From: Pectinatus haikarae
GTDB taxonomy: Bacteria > Bacillota > Negativicutes > Selenomonadales > Selenomonadaceae
Assembly (NCBI RefSeq): GCF_015732185.1
Contig: NZ_WIQM01000016.1
Coordinates: forward strand, 372,001 to 436,000
Length of the DNA: 64,000 bases
Direction: 5' to 3'
In this document: positions 36,517 to 45,448 of the stretch, piece after piece
Layout: every line of letters starts with the position of its first letter
Position numbering within the stretch: position 1 is the first letter of the stretch
Notes under the pieces: generated by a model
What the model saw: the letters and a program-made list of their open reading frames with translations, nothing else
What the model was told of the DNA's origin: nothing
The model's database searches: none
Position numbers and translations under genes: made by a program

Positions 36517-37905
36517 TTAATCCACTTTGAAATCATTTTCTAACTGTTCTAACGTTCGTCCTCTCGTCTCAGGCATAAACAACTGAACAAAGATAATTGC
36601 GCAAAGCCCCATGATAACAAAAACAGCAAAGGTCAAGGACAACCCCAGTCCATTCAAAAGAATGGGAAAAGTGAAACTTACTGCGAAATTACCTATCCAT
36701 TGGAAAAAAACAGCCATGCCTGTACCGGTCGCTCTCATGCGAAGAGGAAAAATCTCCGAACACATAAGCCAGGTAACAGGAGATACGCAGCTTTGCTGAA
36801 AAGCCAGAAAGGTAATCGTCAGTCCCAACACATAAAATGGAAGCTGTGACGAATGTGGTGCGAAATGTGATATCAAGGTAATCCCAAGCATACAGACAGT
36901 GGTACCTGCCAGCCCCAGTGTAAGCATCGGCCTGCGCCCTATTTTGCCAACCAAGTAAAGTCCGAACAAGCCTCCTAATACAGAAATTACACCGTTGCCG
37001 ATATTTCCTATCAATGCTGCCTGAGTGCTGAATCCTGAAGATGTCAGTATCTGCGATCCGTAAAACATTATTGAATTTACACCGGTAATCTGCTGGGTAA
37101 TAGACAGTCCGATGCCAAGGAATAACAATCGGCGTATCCACCTTGTTTTCAGATCACTCAGTGTAAAATTTTTTCGGTTCTCTTCCTTGCTCAGCAAATC
37201 CTGCAATTCATTAAGTTCGGCAATTACCTGTTCTTTTGTGGTACGTGTTTTATGAAGTACTGACATGGCTTCACTGATACGGCCTTTTGCTACAAGCCAG
37301 CGGGGACTTTCATCTGTTTTCAGCATACCTGCAAACAATGCGACTGCCGGTATAGCGGCAACAGCGATCATATACCGCCATACATGCGATGTATTGCCAA
37401 GCTGAATAGCCAGAACAGCGTTAATGATGAAAGCCAGCAGCTGTCCGGATACGACGACCAGATCCATCAGCCCGACCATGCGGCCTCGCGTTTCTTTAGT
37501 GGCTATTTCCGCCAGATAAATGGGGACGGTCACAGAAGACGCACCGACAGCTACTCCGAGTATAAAGCGAAATGCTATCATAATATAAGCATTAGGGGAG
37601 AGGGAGCAGCCTATAGTCGCCAGAAAAAACAAGATGGAAAGATATAATAGATTTTTCCGCCTGCCAAGCAGGTCGGCCAACCGCCCGCCAATAAGACAGC
37701 CGAGTGCCGCGCCAAGACCTATTGCTCCCGTAATTGCTCCCTCCAGCACAGGAGATAAATTAAGCTGATCCGGTCTCGCCATAAAGGGAAGCGCACCATT
37801 TACAACACCTGTATCATAGCCGAAAAGCAGGGAGCCGAAAGTAGCCACTAAGCCGATCAGAATGACATATTTTTTCGGATCTACTCGTTTGGACAATATA
37901 TTCAC
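36517..37905 (-). CDS. MFS sugar porter, IolT-like paralogue
   Basis: A 462-residue, 12-helix sugar porter: FGYDTGVVNGALPFM, GGRLADLLGRRKN, KTDESPRWLV and MPETRGRTLEQLE. It starts only 5 bases after the stop of the long Gfo/Idh gene at 37911, so they are co-transcribed. Together they mirror the pair at 29933/31488, here without an intervening terminator. It probably imports a related but distinct substrate. Confidence 0.86.
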   Translation of the reverse strand: MNILSKRVDPKKYVILIGLVATFGSLLFGYDTGVVNGALPFMARPDQLNLSPVLEGAITGAIGLGAALGCLIGGRLADLLGRRKNLLYLSILFFLATIGCSLSPNAYIMIAFRFILGVAVGASSVTVPIYLAEIATKETRGRMVGLMDLVVVSGQLLAFIINAVLAIQLGNTSHVWRYMIAVAAIPAVALFAGMLKTDESPRWLVAKGRISEAMSVLHKTRTTKEQVIAELNELQDLLSKEENRKNFTLSDLKTRWIRRLLFLGIGLSITQQITGVNSIMFYGSQILTSSGFSTQAALIGNIGNGVISVLGGLFGLYLVGKIGRRPMLTLGLAGTTVCMLGITLISHFAPHSSQLPFYVLGLTITFLAFQQSCVSPVTWLMCSEIFPLRMRATGTGMAVFFQWIGNFAVSFTFPILLNGLGLSLTFAVFVIMGLCAIIFVQLFMPETRGRTLEQLENDFKVD

Positions 37906-37910
37906 CTCTT

Positions 37911-39071
37911 TTAATTATAATCTACCCAGCTGCTGCCGTTGACCGCCGATTCAACACATTTTTCCACCCACTTGACCCCCTGAGCACCGGCATGGATATC
38001 AGGGTACCAGAAGTCGACTTTCTTTCCCTTTCCGGCAGCCTGCATAGCGATGGCAAAACGACGGTAAAGGTTGGCCCAGGCATCGAAAAGTCCTTCGGAG
38101 TGTCCGCCACTGATACGATCTTCCCTGCGAGCTTCCGGATATAGATAAGCACCGCCGCGTTCAAGAATTCTTACCGGCTCGCCTTCCACCTCATAACTCA
38201 TCTGGTTAGGTCGTTCGTCAAACCATTCTATGGAGGCTTTGGAGCCAATGATGCGGATTTTCTGCCCGTGCAGCGCTCCGCAGTTTATAGCTGATGACCA
38301 GCATGTAGCCTGAGCACCGCTTTCCAGGTTCATAAGAACAAACGCATTGTCTTCCAACTGACGGGTTTTAACAAAGGATTTCGTCAGGCATAAAAGGTTT
38401 TTGATTTTAAAATCAGAGACCATAGTTTCGGCGAGAAACAGTACATGTGTACCGACATCACCCAGAACAAAGGAAGGTCCTGCCGTTTTAGGCTCCATAC
38501 GCCATTTCGCAGCGGGATCTTTTTCCTCTACGGTACTGGCATAGGCACCGTAAGGAAACTGCATTCTTATAATGCGTATTTCTCCCAAATCACCGTGCGA
38601 TATCATCTGACGTCCCTGCTCGATCAATTCATGCCCGGAATATCCATAAGTGACGCCCACTACCAGATTTCTGGAATCCGCCAGCCGGACCAGCTCCTTT
38701 GCCTGCGCATGAGTAAAGCAGAGCGGTTTTTCGCATACGGCATGCAGACCCGCAGTCAGAGCGGCTTTGCATATTTCATAATGAGTGCCGTTGGGTGTGG
38801 CTATGGAAACAGCCTCTATACCGTCCGGGCGTTTGGCTTCTTCGGCAAACAATGTTTTGTAGTCGGGGTAGCAGCGTTCCGGAGCAACGCCCAGCTGGAT
38901 GCCAAAATCCCTGCCGCGTTCGGGATTAATGTCAAAAGCGCCTGCAAGCAGCTGAAATGAATTGTCGCGTAAGGCGGACGAGCGGTGAATATAGCCGATC
39001 TGGCTGCCTCTGCCGCCGCCGACCATAGCCCAGCGTATGGGATGATCCAAAATTTTCTCTCCGTTGATCAT
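37911..39071 (-). CDS. long-form Gfo/Idh/MocA dehydrogenase
   Basis: A 386-residue paralogue of the enzyme at 31488, sharing FDINPERGRDFG, CYPDYKTLF, RPDGIEAVSIATPNGTHYE and other blocks. Lys115 in VCEKPL and the Asp and His of GDVGTH form the catalytic set. A strong AAGGAGGT site precedes the ATG. A TIM-barrel gene lies upstream (39199) and a porter downstream, so substrate uptake, oxidation and a further step are encoded together. One copy could oxidise and the other reduce, as in levoglucosan breakdown, but this is inference. Confidence 0.83.
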   Translation of the reverse strand: MINGEKILDHPIRWAMVGGGRGSQIGYIHRSSALRDNSFQLLAGAFDINPERGRDFGIQLGVAPERCYPDYKTLFAEEAKRPDGIEAVSIATPNGTHYEICKAALTAGLHAVCEKPLCFTHAQAKELVRLADSRNLVVGVTYGYSGHELIEQGRQMISHGDLGEIRIIRMQFPYGAYASTVEEKDPAAKWRMEPKTAGPSFVLGDVGTHVLFLAETMVSDFKIKNLLCLTKSFVKTRQLEDNAFVLMNLESGAQATCWSSAINCGALHGQKIRIIGSKASIEWFDERPNQMSYEVEGEPVRILERGGAYLYPEARREDRISGGHSEGLFDAWANLYRRFAIAMQAAGKGKKVDFWYPDIHAGAQGVKWVEKCVESAVNGSSWVDYN

Positions 39072-39198
39072 AAAAAAAGAACCTCCTTAGGATTTGCTGT
39101 AAATAAAATTTTTATTTCAGGCGAAGCTCTTCATTTACATCAGGACTTCGCATTGAAAAACATATGATACGATCATTTGTCGATATGGGTCCCGACTC

Positions 39199-40122
39199 TC
39201 AAAAACCAATGCTTTTTAAGTAATCAAGGCTTGCCTTTACGTCACGCAGACTGGTCTGGGAATTTCTCGGATCGCGCTCCTGCTCGATCGTGATATAGCC
39301 GGAGTAGTTGATTTCCTCGATCAATAATTTGTGTATTGAAATGTAATCAATATTTCCTGTCCCGATCGGGCACATTGAACCCTTGGCGCATCCGTCGAAA
39401 AAGCGGATATGCTCTTTCATCACCTGTGCATATATCTTCTGGTTTATATCTTTAAAATGGATATAGTCCAGGCGGTCAGCATACTTTCTTAACCATTGCA
39501 CAGGGTCCATGCCGGAATATTTCAGATGACCCGTATCGAGACAAAAACCTGCTTTTTCACAGGGGATGTCCGATGCGGCTCTATCAATCTCGTCAGCAAA
39601 TTCTATATACCCGCCGGCATGGGGATGCAGCACCGGACGCACTTTCCACTTTGCAGCCCGGTCGCATATACCGATAATGTGCCTTATCATGTTTTGCCAG
39701 TCACTGCTCTTCAACCTGGACGCACGCCCGGAATGTCCGGCGGCAAAATCCCGCTCATCATGCCCCCAATCCATTATTGTCAAGTATGGTGCGGGAAAAT
39801 GCTGTCCTTTCTCAGTAGGAAGTTTAGGCAGCCTTGTAATTATGGAACAGATATCATCTGTCTGTTTTAAAAGATTACTGAAATTTTCCTCACTTACCAA
39901 GTCATCAAATATAGTCCCAGCGACAATAGAGATGCGGTTTTTTTCCAGTTCGCGGCTCACGACATTGATATCAAGCGGCAGATATCCGTATGGACCAAGC
40001 TCTATTGCCGTATATCCCGCCTGAGCGGCTTCGGACAAAACTTTCTGCCAGGCCGGCAAATAAGGATTTCTTACATCATCAATCCCCCAGCAGCATGGAG
40101 CCCCGGTAATGTGTATTGTCAA
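39199..40122 (-). CDS. IolE-like TIM-barrel isomerase/dehydratase
   Basis: A 307-residue protein of the IolE/IolI superfamily. APCCWGIDD near residue 8, ELGPYGYLP, LHPHAGGYIE, LDTGHLKYSG, IHFKD and TIEQERD line up with the metal and substrate residues of IolE (compare HHHMGTGV at 42715), so a complete site is likely. Its closest reaction would be removal of water from a keto-cyclitol or keto-sugar. It heads the minus-strand group with the dehydrogenase and porter (127-base gap). A 14-bp inverted repeat sits 52-99 bases before its start. Confidence 0.8.
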   Translation of the reverse strand: MTIHITGAPCCWGIDDVRNPYLPAWQKVLSEAAQAGYTAIELGPYGYLPLDINVVSRELEKNRISIVAGTIFDDLVSEENFSNLLKQTDDICSIITRLPKLPTEKGQHFPAPYLTIMDWGHDERDFAAGHSGRASRLKSSDWQNMIRHIIGICDRAAKWKVRPVLHPHAGGYIEFADEIDRAASDIPCEKAGFCLDTGHLKYSGMDPVQWLRKYADRLDYIHFKDINQKIYAQVMKEHIRFFDGCAKGSMCPIGTGNIDYISIHKLLIEEINYSGYITIEQERDPRNSQTSLRDVKASLDYLKSIGF

Positions 40123-40173
40123 AACAAATCACTCCTTTTACATTTATTTTTGATGCACATATAGTTTAACAAA

Positions 40174-40221
40174 AAAATAATCAAAAAAATTCCAAAATAT
40201 TGGCTAATTTTTGATTATTTT
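40174..40221 (-). promoter_or_regulatory. 14-bp inverted repeat before IolE-like gene
   Basis: AAAATAATCAAAAA (40174-40187) and TTTTTGATTATTTT (40208-40221) flank a near-palindrome CCAAAATATTGG. It is probably a regulator site distinct from the GATAATATTATC type. Confidence 0.4.
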
Positions 40222-40584
40222 ATATCATCAATAAAGTTTTTTTTCATTATCTTGCTGTTTCTCATATCTGTTCACAATTTTCTGGTGCGAACCGGACAAT
40301 ATACGTCAGTCTGCTGCACCTAAATATTCTGCAGATAAAATAAAAATCATGTTATGTTCGCAGATCGGCATGCGAATCAGCAGATATAAAACAAAGTAAA
40401 ACTTCTGACCCGCTGATAGATCTGTCCGGGCAATATTATCCATGCAGAATCAGATCACTGCGCACAATTTTTTTAAATTGCAGAAAAAATATGCTTATAA
40501 TTTAGAAATTATTTATAAAATACAAAATAAATAAAAAATACTTGACATTCTTTTTTTATAGTGCTAATTTATATTCAATAATTA

Positions 40585-40610
40585 TTCATAAATTAATCAT
40601 AATATTATCA
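40585..40610 (+). promoter_or_regulatory. candidate iol operator upstream of iolH
   Basis: TTCATAAATTAATC followed by ATAATATTATCA, the best full copy of the shared motif, ending 15 bases before the iolH start. TTCATAAATTAATCA recurs before iolE. Confidence 0.5.
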
Positions 40611-40625
40611 GAAAGGTGACTGAAT

Positions 40626-41510
40626 ATGAAATTAGCATTTGACGTAGATGTTTTGGCAAAACAAATGGGAATCAGTGACATGGTACACAAGGTATCAGCA
40701 TGGGGGTATAAGTATATTGAACAATCACCGCATCCCAGAATAAATCCATTTTACAAGCATCCAAAATTCAGCCGCGAATGTCAGGCAGAATACAAAAAAG
40801 CCTTAAAGGAAACCGGTGTTGAAATTTCTTCCTTTATAGTAGTGTATCGCTGGTCCGGCCCAACGGAAGAACAGCGGCAGATCGCGGTAAAAAACTGGAA
40901 AAGAATGATAGAGATAGCCGTCGATATGAATGTTTCTGTTATAAACACGGAACTTTCAGGTGATCCTCACCAATCGGAAATATGTGAAGGAATGTGGTAC
41001 AAATCCATGGAGGAACTGCTTCCTATCATCGAAAGAGAAGGTATAAGGATAGAGATACAGTCCCATCCGTATGATTTTTGTGAAAACAGCAATGAATCGG
41101 CAGATCTGGTCAAATCTTTGCGCAGTGACAATTTAAAATATCTTTATTGTGCGGCGCATACATTTTTTTATGACAACGGCAAAGGTGACGTGAAAAGTAT
41201 GCTGGACTATGCGGGAGATGATCTATCACATGTATTGTTTGCCGATACGATGAATCACACCAAAGACTGCCGATATATATTAAATCCTCCGGGGGTTGAT
41301 GCGACAATCCATCAGCATCTGGGACTGGGTGAAGGGGAAGTCGATTTTGCGGGAATATTTGAAAAACTTCAGGAAATGAAATTTACCGATCGCAAATTTA
41401 AAGTCGGCGGTGAATCGATAGCCTGTGTATCACTGTTCGGCTATCCGGAAAAAATGGATAAACAGGCGTCCGAAGCACGGAAAATAGTCGAAAGAGGACT
41501 GGGCATTTGA
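40626..41510 (+). CDS. iolH: inositol catabolism TIM-barrel protein IolH
   Basis: A 294-residue protein with the near-invariant Bacillus IolH blocks: YKYIEQSPHPRINPFYKHPK at 29-48, SSFIVVYRWSG, NTELSGDPHQ and HTFFYD. The TIM barrel carries likely metal residues in EIQSHPYDF, CAAHTFF and LFADTMNHT. The exact reaction of IolH is not well settled, but it belongs to inositol operons. AAAGGTGA precedes the ATG. An EamA transporter gene follows after a terminator. Confidence 0.9.
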   Translation: MKLAFDVDVLAKQMGISDMVHKVSAWGYKYIEQSPHPRINPFYKHPKFSRECQAEYKKALKETGVEISSFIVVYRWSGPTEEQRQIAVKNWKRMIEIAVDMNVSVINTELSGDPHQSEICEGMWYKSMEELLPIIEREGIRIEIQSHPYDFCENSNESADLVKSLRSDNLKYLYCAAHTFFYDNGKGDVKSMLDYAGDDLSHVLFADTMNHTKDCRYILNPPGVDATIHQHLGLGEGEVDFAGIFEKLQEMKFTDRKFKVGGESIACVSLFGYPEKMDKQASEARKIVERGLGI

Positions 41511-41521
41511 TATCAAGACAG

Positions 41522-41547
41522 CGGCGGCTGACAAAGCCGCCGTTTTT
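41522..41547 (+). terminator. terminator after iolH
   Basis: CGGCGGCT (41522-41529) and AGCCGCCG (41535-41542), followed by TTTTT. Confidence 0.8.
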
Positions 41548-41617
41548 GATTATACACATAAGCATTTATTTTGATCATGATTTTTATTCCGACTAAAATT
41601 TGTATAGGAAATTATAC

Positions 41618-42556
41618 GTGGAAAAAAACAGAGAAAAAACCTATATAGCACTTATAACGGCCACTGTATTCTGGGGTATACAGCCCTTATGCATAAAACT
41701 TATTATGGTATACTGGTCGCCCGCGGCATTGACCAGTATGCGCTACTTTTTCATAAGTCTTATTTTATTTTTCATAATCTATTTGCGCAGTGAACCCAGA
41801 TTTTTTTTACCGGCTAAATTTGTCATACCGGTGCTGCTTATGGGGCTGACCGGTATAGCTATAAACAATATCGCTCAGTTTACAGGTCTCAAATATTCTA
41901 CGATTACCAACTGCACGCTCATAGCCTCAGTCGGTCCTTCCATTACGGCACTCATGGCAGCAATATTTTTAAAGGAATGTCTCAGTTTTCTGCAATGGCT
42001 GGGTATTATACTGTCTCTATGCGGAGCATTGCTGTTGTTTACTGAAGGAAATATTGATATTTTACTGAATTTTTCTTTCAACCAGGGCGATATCTTATTT
42101 TTTATCTGTCAAGTAGTCTGGGCCTTATATTCATTCATTGGGGTAAAAGTAATGCAATCTCTGTCGGTTTTTCTGGTTACCGCATGGGCTGGATTATTCG
42201 GAGCGATACTGACTGCTGTTTATGCACTGTATACAGATGAACTATATTACACACCGTTGCCCCTGCCAGCAATCTACGCCTTCACTTTTATTGTGCTTCT
42301 CGGCGGAGTTTGTTCGATGGTATGCTGGAATATCGGTGTCAAGAATGCCGGCCCAAGTTTGTCGGCTGTTTTTGCCAATATAACACCATTAGTAGGAATA
42401 TTCTGCGGGGTATGGTTTTTTTCCGAAAGTTTTGGTATGCTGGAATTCTTCGGTGCTGCCGCAATATTCGTCGGTGTTTATATGACCACCCATAACAGGC
42501 AGATAGCGGCCTGCTTCCAGCATTTACATATTTTATCTAATAAGGTGAATCATTGA
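41618..42556 (+). CDS. EamA-family (DMT) transporter
   Basis: A 312-residue protein with ten hydrophobic helices in two repeated halves, as in the drug/metabolite superfamily (ATVFWGIQPLCIKL at the start of the first half, VVWALYSFIGVKVM in the second). GTG at 41618 is chosen, as AGGA lies 8 bases before it. Such proteins usually export metabolites. It sits between iolH and iolE; a link to inositol is possible but not shown. Confidence 0.8.
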   Translation: MEKNREKTYIALITATVFWGIQPLCIKLIMVYWSPAALTSMRYFFISLILFFIIYLRSEPRFFLPAKFVIPVLLMGLTGIAINNIAQFTGLKYSTITNCTLIASVGPSITALMAAIFLKECLSFLQWLGIILSLCGALLLFTEGNIDILLNFSFNQGDILFFICQVVWALYSFIGVKVMQSLSVFLVTAWAGLFGAILTAVYALYTDELYYTPLPLPAIYAFTFIVLLGGVCSMVCWNIGVKNAGPSLSAVFANITPLVGIFCGVWFFSESFGMLEFFGAAAIFVGVYMTTHNRQIAACFQHLHILSNKVNH

Positions 42557-42617
42557 TAAAGTAAATATTCACCTCATATAGATGAAAAAATGAAGTAAAC
42601 TTATATACAAATTTTTG

Positions 42618-42635
42618 TTCATAAATTAATCACAA
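42618..42635 (+). promoter_or_regulatory. operator-like block upstream of iolE
   Basis: TTCATAAATTAATCACAA matches the start of the iolH site (16 of 18 bases or better), but the following palindromic half is degraded. Confidence 0.4.
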
Positions 42636-42714
42636 ATGTATAGACATTCAACAGTAACAATGCTATTATATACCCATAAACAAACAATTATATTATATAT
42701 AAGAGGAGAAAAAA

Positions 42715-43602
42715 ATGGCAAAAATACAATTAGGTATTTGTCCGATTGGCTGGACAAATGATGACATGCCGGATTTAGGAAAAGAAAACACTTTTGAACA
42801 GTGTATAAGTGAAATGGCGCTGGCAGGTTTTACGGGCTGCGAGGTCGGCGGAAAATTTCCGCGCGACATAAAAATATTGAAAAAAGCATTGTCTCTTCGC
42901 AATATGAATATTGCCAGTGCATGGTTCAGTTCATTTTTGACCAGTAAACCATATGAAGTAACCGCCAAGGCCTTTATTGAACACCGGGATTTTCTGCATG
43001 AAATGGGTGCGAAAGTTATTGTTGTGGCGGAACAGGGAAACAGCATCCAAGGGCAAATAGAAACTCCACTGTTTGCCAGCAAGCCGCATTATACTGACGA
43101 ACAGTGGAAAACCGTACCGGAAGGGCTCGATAAGCTTGGACTGCTTGCCAAGGAAAAAGATATGACGTTAGTATATCATCATCATATGGGAACAGGTGTG
43201 CAGACAGAGGAAGAAATCGATAAGCTTATGGAACTGACCGATCCCAATCTGGTGTCATTGCTATATGATTCGGGCCATCTGGTGTGCTCCGGAAAAAATC
43301 ATCTGCGGGTGCTTGAAAAACATATTAACAGAATCAAGCATGTTCATTTGAAAGATGTTCGTAAAAAACTGGTAGACAAAGTAAAAGAAGAAAATCTAAG
43401 TTTCCTGAAAGGTGTAAGAATGGGGATGTTTACCGTTCCCGGTGACGGCGATATCGATTTCGGTCCAATTTTTGACATACTGAATAAAAATGATTATACC
43501 GGATGGGCATTAGTAGAAGCTGAACAGGACCCTGCTGTTGCCAATCCGCTTGAGTACGCTCAAAAGGCCCGCAGCTATGTGAAAAAAGTATCCGGATTAT
43601 AA
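42715..43602 (+). CDS. iolE: myo-inosose-2 dehydratase
   Basis: A 295-residue TIM-barrel enzyme that removes water from 2-keto-myo-inositol, giving the diketone used by Iol[17 protein letters not shown] at 8-23, [23 protein letters not shown] and HLKDVR are IolE signatures. AGAGGAG sits before the ATG. It is separate from the other iol enzymes, about 21 kb from iolD. A terminator lies at 43640. Confidence 0.94.
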   Translation: MAKIQLGICPIGWTNDDMPDLGKENTFEQCISEMALAGFTGCEVGGKFPRDIKILKKALSLRNMNIASAWFSSFLTSKPYEVTAKAFIEHRDFLHEMGAKVIVVAEQGNSIQGQIETPLFASKPHYTDEQWKTVPEGLDKLGLLAKEKDMTLVYHHHMGTGVQTEEEIDKLMELTDPNLVSLLYDSGHLVCSGKNHLRVLEKHINRIKHVHLKDVRKKLVDKVKEENLSFLKGVRMGMFTVPGDGDIDFGPIFDILNKNDYTGWALVEAEQDPAVANPLEYAQKARSYVKKVSGL

Positions 43603-43639
43603 TGCTGCACCAAAATAAATAAATATTCTAAAATATATA

Positions 43640-43686
43640 AATGCTTGGGTAGATATACAAATAAAACTCAGGCATTATTTTATTTT
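43640..43686 (+). terminator. terminator after iolE
   Basis: AATGCTTGGGT (43640-43650) and ACTCAGGCATT (43666-43676) pair over 11 bases with two G-T pairs, followed by ATTTTATTTT. Confidence 0.7.
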
Positions 43687-43820
43687 AATGTCTATCCGCC
43701 GATGAAAAAACTGCATGAAAATCTGTGTACATACTTGATTATCACTTATTTTTGCATGGAATTTTTTCCGGAGAAAAATTGCCTTTTAAAATCAATATGT
43801 CGGGTAGAGGTCATGATAAT

Positions 43821-44495
43821 ATGTATAATTTAAAAAAAATTATCAGCAATTCATCTGAAACAGGTACAGATTGCAGACTGAAGCATCGTTTTGCAGCAAT
43901 TGTTTTCGGCAATATCATAATGAGCCTGTCCATAAGTATGATGCGCCTGAGCTTATTCGGCAATGATCCGTTTTCGTGCATGAATTTAGGCTACAGCATA
44001 TTGACAGGGCTGACGTTCGGTAAATGTGTGATAATATATAATTGCATAATAATCCTGTTTGTGTTTTTACTGGATAAGAGTTTTATCAATATAGGAACTT
44101 TGATCAACATGTTTTTACTCGGTCCCGCCAGTGATATTTTTTATGACATATTGCTGATATTATTGGGCAGCAACAGCAGTCTGACCATCCGTATTATTTT
44201 ATTGCTGCTGGGTATTTTGATATCATGTTATGGCACATCCGCATATATATGTTCAAATTTTGGCATGGGTCCATATGACGCAGCAGGATGGATAGTAGAG
44301 AAAAAATCTAAAGGCAGAATAAAATTTCGTTATGCACGTATTTTTTGGGATTTTTTATCAGTTTCTATCGGTTTTTCACTTGGCAGTATAGTAGGAATTG
44401 GCACGATCATAATGGCTTTATTCACAGGACCTCTAATTTCTTTTTTCAACAGGAATATAAATATGCCTCTGATTTATGGCAAAAATGATAATTAA
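43821..44495 (+). CDS. YczE/YyaS-like integral membrane protein
   Basis: A 224-residue protein with about five or six hydrophobic helices. The repeat-like FGNDPFSCMNLG and FGMGPYDAAGW motifs, one in each half, are typical of the YczE/YitT-type families. AGAGG ten bases before the ATG at 43821 supports this start; earlier in-frame codons lack a good site. Function is unknown. Confidence 0.7.
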   Translation: MYNLKKIISNSSETGTDCRLKHRFAAIVFGNIIMSLSISMMRLSLFGNDPFSCMNLGYSILTGLTFGKCVIIYNCIIILFVFLLDKSFINIGTLINMFLLGPASDIFYDILLILLGSNSSLTIRIILLLLGILISCYGTSAYICSNFGMGPYDAAGWIVEKKSKGRIKFRYARIFWDFLSVSIGFSLGSIVGIGTIIMALFTGPLISFFNRNINMPLIYGKNDN

Positions 44496-44587
44496 TCTCA
44501 GAAAATGTTATTTATCTGTCTTATACCTGTTTATACGTATATATTTGGCATAACCTCTTAAATAAAAATGTGATATAATCAAAATTA

Positions 44588-44620
44588 CAGGCGCACTGCT
44601 TTTAAATAGCAGCACGCCTG
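44588..44620 (+). terminator. hairpin after YczE-like gene
   Basis: CAGGCGCACTGCT and AGCAGCACGCCTG pair with two mismatches. No T run follows, so it may be weak. Confidence 0.45.
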
Positions 44621-44671
44621 CAGGTAAAATAATTGCATTTGCTTTATAGTTTAAGGAAAGGTGATAATAAT

Positions 44672-45325
44672 ATGCCAAATATAATAATAAATGATGTTTT
44701 AGAAGAAAAAATTAATGCCATTACGCATGGTATAGGCGCTTTTTTTGCGGTAATCGCTCTTATCGTACTTATTGCCAGAGCTTATTTGGACGGCGGTTTG
44801 TGGCAGATGGTCGCGGCTGTGGTATATGGTGTATCATTGGTGCTCTTGTATCTTGCTTCTACTCTTTATCATAGTTTTTCCCGCAGACGAGTGAAGGAGA
44901 TTTTAAAATTCTTTGATCATGCCGCTATTTACATATTAATTGCCGGCAATTACACCCCCTTTACTCTGATACCGCTGCATGGCACTTTTGGTTGGGCCAT
45001 ATTCGGTATTATCTGGGGGCTGGCATTGGCAGGAATTGTTTTCAAGATTTTCTTTGTAAAAAGGTTCAAATTCTTTTCCACTTTGTGCTATCTTCTGATG
45101 GGGTGGCTGGCGGTCTTCATGGTAAAGCCGCTGCTTGCTGTACTGCCTGCCGCTGCAATATACTGGCTGGTTGCAGGCGGTCTGTTATATACAATAGGCA
45201 CGATTTTTTATTTGGATAAAAAAATTCCCTATAATCACGCTGTATGGCATCTATTTGTAATAGGAGGCAGCGTTTCGCATTTTATAACAGTTTTCAAATA
45301 TGTAATGCCCATGCCGGTCATGTGA
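44672..45325 (+). CDS. hemolysin III / PAQR-like membrane protein
   Basis: A 217-residue protein with seven hydrophobic helices. EEKINAITHGIGA near the start, STLYHSF, FDHAAIYILIAGNYTPF and the late NHAVWHLFVIGGSVSHF carry the conserved His, Ser and Asp of the family, which is related to the adiponectin receptors. It is probably not a hemolysin. GGAAAGGTGAT precedes the ATG at 44672. Confidence 0.9.
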   Translation: MPNIIINDVLEEKINAITHGIGAFFAVIALIVLIARAYLDGGLWQMVAAVVYGVSLVLLYLASTLYHSFSRRRVKEILKFFDHAAIYILIAGNYTPFTLIPLHGTFGWAIFGIIWGLALAGIVFKIFFVKRFKFFSTLCYLLMGWLAVFMVKPLLAVLPAAAIYWLVAGGLLYTIGTIFYLDKKIPYNHAVWHLFVIGGSVSHFITVFKYVMPMPVM

Positions 45326-45359
45326 ACATTTTATTATGATTCTTGCGTAACCCAGATAA

Positions 45360-45398
45360 AAAAGGCTGCACAAACATTTCTTGTTTGTGCAGCCTTTT
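45360..45398. terminator. bidirectional terminator
   Basis: AAAAGGCTGCACAAAC (45360-45375) and its exact complement (45383-45398) lie between convergent genes. Confidence 0.85.
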
Positions 45399-45448
45399 CA
45401 TCTTTTCAGTTGACTTGTAAACCGTTATTCATCCAAAATATTTACAGT

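Larger units (their letters stand above)
40123..40625. promoter_or_regulatory. 503-base divergent region
   Basis: Contains the inverted repeat at 40174-40221 for the minus gene, and for iolH TTGACA near 40542, a 17-base spacer, TAATTT, then the operator-like block at 40585-40610. No gene. Confidence 0.5.

Noticed and set aside
38445-38960. 171-codon open frame antisense to the long Gfo/Idh gene
   Set aside because: Shadow of a gene whose paralogue at 31488 is conserved in the other frame.
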